Part shown: positions 58,041 through 64,000 of the stretch, piece by piece
Position numbering within the stretch: the stretch's first letter is position 1
Layout: each line of letters starts with the position of its first letter
Source of the DNA: Hydrogenophaga sp. BPS33
Lineage (GTDB): Bacteria > Pseudomonadota > Gammaproteobacteria > Burkholderiales > Burkholderiaceae_C
Length of the DNA: 64,000 nt
Reading direction: 5' to 3'
Assembly: GCF_009859475.1 (NCBI RefSeq)
Contig: NZ_CP044549.1
Location: 3,286,001-3,350,000 of the forward strand
Translations under genes and position numbers: made by a program
Notes under the pieces: model-generated
What the model saw: the letters and a program-made list of their open reading frames with translations, nothing else
Database searches by the model: none
What the model was told of the DNA's origin: nothing

Positions 58041-60905
58041 TTACAGCGTACGCGCCACTTCCTTGACCTCGAAGAATTCGAGCTGGTCGCCTTCCTTGAT
58101 GTCGTTGTAGTTCTTCAGCTTGATACCGCACTCGAAGCCTTCGCGGACTTCGCGCACGTCGTCCTTGAGGCGTTTGAGCGTGTCGATCTCGCCGGTGTAG
58201 ACCACGACGTTGTCGCGCAGCAGGCGGAAATGCGCGCTGCGCGTGACCATGCCCGAAGTGACCATACAACCCGCAACCGTACCGATCTTGGAGGCCACGA
58301 ACACGGTGCGGATCTCGGCCGCGCCAATCACTTCCTCGCGCTTCTCCGGCGCCAGCATGCCCGACATGGCCGCCTTCAACTCGTCCACCGCGTCGTAGAT
58401 GATGTTGTAGTAACGCAGGTCCACGTCGTTGCCTTCGGCCAGCTTGCGCGCGCCCACGTCGGCACGCACGTTGAAGCCGATGACCACGGCCTTCGAGGCA
58501 ATCGCCAGGTTGACGTCGGACTCGCTGATACCGCCCACGCCGGCAAACACCAACTGCACCTTGACTTCGTCGGTCGAGAGCTTGAGCAGCGACGCCGACA
58601 GTGCCTCCTGCGAACCTTGCACGTCGGCCTTGACGATGATCGGCAGCAGCTTGACTTCGCCCGCCGACATGTCGGAGAACATGTTCTCCAGCTTGGCGGC
58701 CTGTTGCTTGGCCAGCTTGGTGTTGCGGAATTTGCCCGCGCGGTAGGTGGCGATTTCGCGCGCACGGCGCTCGTCGGTCATCACCATGAAATCGTCGCCC
58801 GCCTGCGGCACTTCCGCCAGACCCTGGATTTCCACCGGAATCGATGGCCCAGCCGACTTGATCGTCTTGCCATTCTCGTCGAGCATGGCGCGCACGCGGC
58901 CCGAGGTCTGGCCGACCAGGATCACGTCGCCGGTCTTGAGCGTACCGCTTTGCACCAGCACGGTGGCCACCGAGCCGCGGCCCTTGTCCAGGCGCGCTTC
59001 GATCACCAGGCCCTTGGCCATGGCATCGACCGGCGCCTTGAGTTCGAGCACTTCGGCTTGCAGGAGCACCTGCTCCAACAAAGCGTCAATGCCCTCGCCG
59101 GTCTTGGCCGACACACCCACGAAGGGAATGTCGCCACCGAACTCTTCGGGCACGACTTCTTCGGCGACCAGCTCGGAGCGCACCTTCTCGATGTTGGTGC
59201 CCGGCTTGTCGATCTTGGTGATGGCCACGACCATCGGCACACCTGCCGCCTTCGCGTGCTTGATCGCTTCCTTGGTTTGCGGCATGACACCGTCATCGGC
59301 CGCGCACACCAGAATCACGATGTCGGTCGCCTGGGCGCCCCGCGCCCGCATGGCGGTGAACGCCTCGTGGCCCGGGGTGTCGAGGAAGGAGATCATGCCG
59401 CGTGGTGTCTCCACGTGGTAAGCCCCGATGTGCTGCGTGATGCCGCCGGCTTCGCCCGCAGCCACCTTCGCGCGGCGGATGTAGTCCAGCAGCGAGGTCT
59501 TGCCGTGGTCGACGTGCCCCATAACGGTGACCACCGGTGCGCGTGGCAAAGCTTCGGCGTCTGTTTGCGCCGCTTCTTCGTCGGTGAAGGCTTCCGGATC
59601 GTCCAGCGCTGCCACGACGGCCTTGTGTCCCAGTTCTTCCACCACGATCATGGCGGTGTCCTGGTCCAGCGGCTGGTTGATGGTGACCATCTGCCCCAGC
59701 TTCATCAATTGCTTGATGACCTCCGAGGACTTCAGGCTCATCTTGTGCGCGAGCTCGGCCACGGTGATCGTTTCGGGCACGTGCACCTCGATCGACTTGA
59801 ACTCGGTCGGCGCCACGAAGCTGCCCGAGCCCGAGTCGCGTGAATCGCGGTCATTGCGCCGGCCACGCGGGCCTCCGCGCCAGTTGGAACGTCCGGCCGT
59901 GGTGTCGCCACGGGTCTTGATTTCCTTCTTCTTGGCCGCGTCGTCCTTCCAGGTGGAGGACAGGTTTTCGGATTTGACTTCCTTCTTGCCTGCGGCACCC
60001 GCAGCGCCTGGCGCTGCCGTGGCCGCTTGTGGGGCCTTGCCGGGCGTGCCTGCTGGTTTGTGCAACGTGCCCTTGATGCCGGCCTTCGGATCGGCGCTGG
60101 GCTCGGGCTTCTTCGCCACCAAGGTTTTGGCAGGCGCGGACATCATCGCGCGGATGCTGGCGGCTTCGGCCTCGGCCTTGCGGCGGCGCTCGTTCAAGTC
60201 CTGTGCGCGCTGCTCTTCCTGGCGCTTGGCTTCCGCGGCCTTCTCGGCGGCCACGCGGGCTGCGGACTCGCGCTCCAGCGCGGCGGCCTTGGCTTCGGCT
60301 TCCTTGCTGGCCTTGAGCGCAGCCGTGTCGACCTCTGGCTGCGGCGCAGCGGCTTCACGGGCAGCCGCTTCCTCGGCCGCGCGTGCCTGCTCTGCCTTTT
60401 CCTTTTCCGCTTGAGCCTGGGCCTGACGGGCCTCTTCGGCCTCACGTGCCTTGCGCTTCTCGGTCAATTCTTCTTCCTGACGGCGCAGCAGCTCCGCCTG
60501 ACGACGGGCCGCCTCTTCGCGGCGCGCGAGTTCCTCGGCATCGATCAAGGGAGCCGCCGGCGCAGCGGCAGGCTCGGCAACCGTCTCGGGCACCGCCACG
60601 TCGTCGTCGCGCTTGATGAAGGTGCGCTTCTTGCGCACTTCCACCTGGATCGTGCGGGCGCGACCGGTCGCGTCGGCCTGCTTGATCTCGGAGGTCGACT
60701 TCTTGACGAGGGTGATCTTCTTGCGTTCACCGCCGGCAGTGCCATGGCTGGCCTTGAGGTGGCCGAGCAGCGACTGCTTGTCGGCATCGGTGACCGCGTC
60801 GGCCCCGGACGTCTTGGGCACACCGGCTGCGGAGAGTTGCTCCAGCAGGACGGTGGTGGGTTTGTTCAGCTCAGCAGCCAATTCGGCAACAGTGGTACTG
60901 GTCAT
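58041..60905 (-). CDS. infB: Translation initiation factor IF-2
   Basis: This 954-residue IF-2 has an IF2_N domain ([20 protein letters not shown]), a long Ala/Glu/Lys/Arg-rich region predicted as coiled coil (about 125-245), a second IF2_N-like domain near 380, then the GTPase core from about residue 455 ([38 protein letters not shown]) and C-terminal domains that bind fMet-tRNA. It places initiator tRNA on the 30S subunit. It lies 32 bases after nusA. Confidence 0.98.
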   Translation of the reverse strand: MTSTTVAELAAELNKPTTVLLEQLSAAGVPKTSGADAVTDADKQSLLGHLKASHGTAGGERKKITLVKKSTSEIKQADATGRARTIQVEVRKKRTFIKRDDDVAVPETVAEPAAAPAAPLIDAEELARREEAARRQAELLRRQEEELTEKRKAREAEEARQAQAQAEKEKAEQARAAEEAAAREAAAPQPEVDTAALKASKEAEAKAAALERESAARVAAEKAAEAKRQEEQRAQDLNERRRKAEAEAASIRAMMSAPAKTLVAKKPEPSADPKAGIKGTLHKPAGTPGKAPQAATAAPGAAGAAGKKEVKSENLSSTWKDDAAKKKEIKTRGDTTAGRSNWRGGPRGRRNDRDSRDSGSGSFVAPTEFKSIEVHVPETITVAELAHKMSLKSSEVIKQLMKLGQMVTINQPLDQDTAMIVVEELGHKAVVAALDDPEAFTDEEAAQTDAEALPRAPVVTVMGHVDHGKTSLLDYIRRAKVAAGEAGGITQHIGAYHVETPRGMISFLDTPGHEAFTAMRARGAQATDIVILVCAADDGVMPQTKEAIKHAKAAGVPMVVAITKIDKPGTNIEKVRSELVAEEVVPEEFGGDIPFVGVSAKTGEGIDALLEQVLLQAEVLELKAPVDAMAKGLVIEARLDKGRGSVATVLVQSGTLKTGDVILVGQTSGRVRAMLDENGKTIKSAGPSIPVEIQGLAEVPQAGDDFMVMTDERRAREIATYRAGKFRNTKLAKQQAAKLENMFSDMSAGEVKLLPIIVKADVQGSQEALSASLLKLSTDEVKVQLVFAGVGGISESDVNLAIASKAVVIGFNVRADVGARKLAEGNDVDLRYYNIIYDAVDELKAAMSGMLAPEKREEVIGAAEIRTVFVASKIGTVAGCMVTSGMVTRSAHFRLLRDNVVVYTGEIDTLKRLKDDVREVREGFECGIKLKNYNDIKEGDQLEFFEVKEVARTL

Positions 60906-60937
60906 GGGTTCTTTCTCTCCGCGTGGGCCTCCGCTGG

Positions 60938-62437
60938 TCAGTTCGTGGACGGCGCTTCGTCACCGGTAAACCAGTGCGCGCGTGCCAACATGATCAGCGC
61001 CGTGGCCTCTTCAGGCGTCTGTCCGGTGATATCGGTGAGTTCGTCGGTGGCCAGATCGGCCAGCTCGTCTCGCGTATGGATGCCGCCTTCGGCCAGCTTG
61101 GCGATGAGCTCCGGCGTCAGACCTTCGAGGTGGCGCAGGTCCTGCGACACTTCCTCGACGCTTTCCTCGCGGGCGATTTCCATCGTCAGCAAAGCGTCCT
61201 TGGCGCGCGTGCGCAGCTCGTTGACGGTGTCTTCGTCGAACGACTCGATTTCGAGCATTTCCTGCAGGGGCACATAGGCCACTTCCTCGAGGCTGGTGAA
61301 ACCTTCCTCGATCAGGATGTCGGCGATTTCCTGGTCCACGTCCAGCTTGGCCATGAACACCTTGCGGATGCCATCGGCCTCTTCGGCCTGCTTCTGGGCC
61401 GACTCGTCGGCCGTCATGATGTTGATGCGCCAGCCAGTCAGCTCGGAGGCCAGCCGCACGTTCTGACCTCCGCGGCCGATCGCGATGGCGAGGTTTTCCT
61501 CGTCCACCACCACGTCCATGGCGTGGCGCTCTTCGTCCACCACGATGGAGACCACGTTGGCCGGCGCCAATGCGCCGATGACGAACTGGGCCGGATCTTC
61601 CGACCACAGCACGATGTCCACGCGCTCACCGGCCAGCTCGTTGGTCACACCGTTGACGCGCGAACCGCGCACGCCGACACAGGTGCCGATGGGATCGATG
61701 CGCTTGTCGTAGCTGTGCACGGCGATCTTGGCGCGCGAGCCAGGGTCTCGGGCACAGTTCTTGATCTCGAGCAGACCTTGCTCGATTTCGGGCACTTCCT
61801 GGCGGAAGAGCTCGATCATGAAAGCTGGCGCGGCGCGCGAGAGCAGGATGGGCGCGCCACGCAGCGTCAGGTCGACTTCCATGATCATGGCGCGCACCCG
61901 GTCGCCGGTGCGGAAGTTCTCCTTGGGGATCATCTCGCCGCGCTTGAGGCGCCCTTCCACGCGGCCACTCTCGACGATGAGGTCGCCCTTGTCCATGCGC
62001 TTGACGGTGCCCACGAAGACCTTGTCGCCGCGCGACATGAAGTCGTTGAGCAGCATTTCGCGCTCGGCATCCCGGATCTTCTGCAGGATCACCTGCTTGG
62101 CGGCCATGGCGCCGATGCGGCCGATGGGCACGCTCTCGACCGGCTTCTCGATGTAGTCGCCGGGCTCGAGGTCGGCGAGCTCGTCGCGCGCATCGCTGAG
62201 CATTTCCTCGGCATCGGGGTTCTGCAGACCGGCCTCGTCGGGCACCACCAGCCAGCGGCGGAAGGTTTCGTAGGCGCCGGTGTCGGGGTCCATGGCGACA
62301 CGGATGTCGACCTCGCCCTTGTAGAGTTTTTTGGTGGCCGAGGCCAACGCGAGTTCAACAGCGCCCAGCACGACGTCGCGCTCGACGTTCTTCTCGCGTG
62401 AAATCGCATCGATCAGCATCAACATTTCGCGGTTCAT
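60938..62437 (-). CDS. nusA: Transcription termination/antitermination factor NusA
   Basis: The 499-residue protein has an N-terminal RNA-polymerase-binding domain ([20 protein letters not shown]), an S1 domain near 135-200, two KH domains (about 230-345; [38 protein letters not shown]) and two acidic C-terminal repeats ([39 protein letters not shown]). It modulates pausing, termination and antitermination. It follows rimP by 51 bases. Confidence 0.98.
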   Translation of the reverse strand: MNREMLMLIDAISREKNVERDVVLGAVELALASATKKLYKGEVDIRVAMDPDTGAYETFRRWLVVPDEAGLQNPDAEEMLSDARDELADLEPGDYIEKPVESVPIGRIGAMAAKQVILQKIRDAEREMLLNDFMSRGDKVFVGTVKRMDKGDLIVESGRVEGRLKRGEMIPKENFRTGDRVRAMIMEVDLTLRGAPILLSRAAPAFMIELFRQEVPEIEQGLLEIKNCARDPGSRAKIAVHSYDKRIDPIGTCVGVRGSRVNGVTNELAGERVDIVLWSEDPAQFVIGALAPANVVSIVVDEERHAMDVVVDEENLAIAIGRGGQNVRLASELTGWRINIMTADESAQKQAEEADGIRKVFMAKLDVDQEIADILIEEGFTSLEEVAYVPLQEMLEIESFDEDTVNELRTRAKDALLTMEIAREESVEEVSQDLRHLEGLTPELIAKLAEGGIHTRDELADLATDELTDITGQTPEEATALIMLARAHWFTGDEAPSTN

Positions 62438-62488
62438 TTCACTCGCCCACCTTTCCGAATAGCTTTTTCGTAGTCACAACGTTTTCTC

Positions 62489-63088
62489 TCATTCATCGCC
62501 CGGCGCGGCAGCCGCGCCAGGCGCCTGACGACCCTTGAAACTCACGATCGGCGCCAAGCGTGCCTGCTGGATGTCGGCCAGCGAAAAGACCATGGCCTGC
62601 AGCGGCACCGCAGCCCGCTTCTTGCTCACCCGCTGCCCTGGCTTGGGCTCGGGCGCGTCGCTCCACACCACTTGCCACTGAACGCCATCGGCGGCACGTT
62701 CGAGCGTGCCGCGAAACTTCTTGCGGTTGGCCGCCACATCGGAGCCGGTTGCACCGATCGGCGCCTTCAGCGTCAGGTCCACCACATGGCCTTCGAACCG
62801 CACATAGTCCAGCTCGCGCTTGAGCGGCCGGTCAATGCCGGGGGAGCCCACTTCAAGGCGTCGGTATTCCAAACCTTCCACTTCCAGCAGGTATTGCAAC
62901 TGCCGCGTGATCTGCTCGCAATCTTCCACCGTCACAAACCGTTCCGCCGGCCGCGGCTGGCCGGCTTCTGGTGCGCTCCAGGGCAAGTCGATCGTGACCC
63001 GCAGCAACCCGCCAGCGGAGCGTTCGAGCTCCACCAGGTCAAAACCCAGTCCGGTAACGGTTTGCTCTACGGTGTCTTGCCAAGCCAT
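62489..63088 (-). CDS. rimP: Ribosome maturation factor RimP
   Basis: The 199-residue protein has the RimP pattern VTGLGFDLVELERSAGGLLR, VTVEDCEQITRQLQYLLEVE and LEVGSPGIDRPLKRELDYVR. The C-terminus is longer than average, ending in an Ala/Pro tail. It helps mature the 30S subunit. It is the first gene of the nusA-infB-rbfA-truB-typA operon; a long upstream frame to 63331 is not RimP-like. Confidence 0.95.
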   Translation of the reverse strand: MAWQDTVEQTVTGLGFDLVELERSAGGLLRVTIDLPWSAPEAGQPRPAERFVTVEDCEQITRQLQYLLEVEGLEYRRLEVGSPGIDRPLKRELDYVRFEGHVVDLTLKAPIGATGSDVAANRKKFRGTLERAADGVQWQVVWSDAPEPKPGQRVSKKRAAVPLQAMVFSLADIQQARLAPIVSFKGRQAPGAAAAPGDE

Positions 63089-63154
63089 GCGGTGTGGTGT
63101 CTTGCCCAGGGTTTGCATTGCCCTGGGTCGTCCGCAGGGCGAAAATCGTTCGGC

Positions 63155-63188
63155 CAAAAAAAATGGGCCGGTGAGAACCCGCCCATTT
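63155..63188 (-). terminator. Terminator after the peptide ABC ATPase gene
   Basis: On the minus strand AAATGGGC and GCCCATTT form an 8-base stem and run into an uninterrupted T tract. It ends transcripts from the ABC ATPase gene before the rimP promoter region. Confidence 0.8.
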
Positions 63189-63239
63189 GGTCGTGAAGCA
63201 AGGATTGTAACCCTTTTACACGCCGCCTTCAAGGCTCGC

Positions 63240-64000
63240 TCAACCGGCGGCCTGGACCAGCGCCCGCGTATAGGGGTGCGTCGGGGCTTGCAGCACCTGT
63301 CGCACGGTACCGCTTTCGACCACATTGCCATCCTTCATGACCAGCACGTCGTGCGCCATGGCCTGGATCACGTCCACATCGTGGGTGATGAGCAGGTAGC
63401 TCAGCCCCCGTTCGCGTTGCAGTCGCTGCAACAAGGCCAACACCTGTTTCTGCACCGTCACGTCCAGGGCGCTGGTGGGCTCGTCCAGCACGAGCAACTC
63501 GGGACCGATGATGAGCGCACGCGCAATCGCCAGACGTTGGCGCTGGCCACCGGAGAATTCGTGCGGATAGCGTTGCAGCCAGTCGCCGCCGTGCGTCGGG
63601 TCTTCCACCAGGCCCACATCGGCAAGAGCGGCCACCACCCGCTCGCGCCGCTGCTGCGCCGAGAGCCCGGGTTGGTGCACCTCCAGGCCTTCCCCCACGA
63701 TCTGTTCGACCGTCATGCGGGGCGACAGAGAGGAAAACGGGTCCTGGAACACCACCTGGGCGCGCTGGCGCAAGGCTTTGTCTTTCTGACCACCATGCCA
63801 TGCCGTGCCGGCCAGTTGAAGCTGGCCCTGGTGCGGCAGAAGTCCCAGCACGGCAAGCGCCAAAGTGGACTTGCCCGAGCCGGATTCGCCGATCACGCCC
63901 AGGGTGCGCCCGGGTGCGACCGACATGTCCGCGCCCCGCACGGCCACGAATTCGCCCTTGCGGAACCAGCCTTTCAAACCCGGCAACTTCACCGGATAGG
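63240..64000 (-). CDS. Peptide-type ABC transporter ATP-binding protein (5' partial)
   Basis: About 250 residues are visible and the frame is open to the right edge. Walker [22 protein letters not shown]-loop VFQDPFSSLSPRMTVEQI, signature FSGGQRQRLAIARALI, Walker [13 protein letters not shown], switch His in LITHDVDVIQ and the C-terminal HPYTRALVQAA are those of the Dpp/Opp/Yej group. The sequence before LKGWFRKGEFVAVRGADM suggests the second half of a YejF-like double ATPase, so most of the gene may be outside. It powers import of oligopeptides or microcin-like substrates. Confidence 0.9.
   Translation of the reverse strand, partial: YPVKLPGLKGWFRKGEFVAVRGADMSVAPGRTLGVIGESGSGKSTLALAVLGLLPHQGQLQLAGTAWHGGQKDKALRQRAQVVFQDPFSSLSPRMTVEQIVGEGLEVHQPGLSAQQRRERVVAALADVGLVEDPTHGGDWLQRYPHEFSGGQRQRLAIARALIIGPELLVLDEPTSALDVTVQKQVLALLQRLQRERGLSYLLITHDVDVIQAMAHDVLVMKDGNVVESGTVRQVLQAPTHPYTRALVQAAG

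Overview
The window reads as chromosomal DNA of a high-GC betaproteobacterium, most likely Burkholderiales and probably Comamonadaceae (an inference). The signs are the gene order rimP-nusA-infB-rbfA-truB-typA, divergent smpB and ratA-rnfH, guaB-guaA, and many protein types common in that family. I see no rRNA, tRNA, insertion sequence, prophage or CRISPR array. Coding density is very high, many neighbours are coupled by ATGA overlaps, and no stretch over 300 bases lacks a gene.

Bases 1-8800 look like a stress / low-oxygen island. It holds an ADP-forming acyl-CoA synthetase fused to an acetyltransferase, a response regulator with a PAS-GAF hybrid kinase, an FNR-type regulator without iron-sulfur cysteines, a tandem UspA protein and an eRF1-like small protein. 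Two neighbouring genes, a zinc alcohol dehydrogenase and an Nramp metal transporter, survive only as internally deleted remnants. Two FNR-type boxes lie in the UspA promoter region, and a third lies before a second UspA gene near 37.6 kb.

Bases 8835-13089 form a tightly coupled operon: a thermostable-hemolysin family protein, an AMP-forming acyl-activating enzyme, a haem-oxygenase-like diiron enzyme, a short-chain dehydrogenase and an exported TPR protein. It looks like an uncharacterised lipid or acyl-amide pathway. A QseBC-like two-component system follows convergently. Then come small unknown proteins and a second regulator/hybrid-kinase pair (16959-19876).

Bases 20479-24745 encode a complete polar amino acid ABC importer with an AstE/aspartoacylase-like deacylase inside the operon. 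Bases 24771-36660 carry a penicillin-acylase family protein, a cyclase-FHA protein, an S66 peptidase, a TadA-haloalkane dehalogenase fusion, nhaA behind a structured RNA leader, two OpgC-like acyltransferases in tandem, an SGNH hydrolase and a PaiB-like protein.

Bases 37740-46569 are the most unusual part. A RibD-like reductase converges on an operon of an MDR oxidoreductase, a PTPS/QueD-like protein with altered active site, a glycosyltransferase and a methyltransferase. Divergent to it are a CDP-alcohol phosphatidyltransferase, a YceI protein and an LTA-synthase-like membrane protein, which meets a convergent FkbM methyltransferase. Together they suggest an undescribed pterin-like or lipid-linked glycoconjugate pathway.

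From 46.7 kb to the right end the content is mostly housekeeping: GMP synthesis, trans-translation and the nusA-infB translation operon. A peptide ABC ATPase is cut by the right edge.
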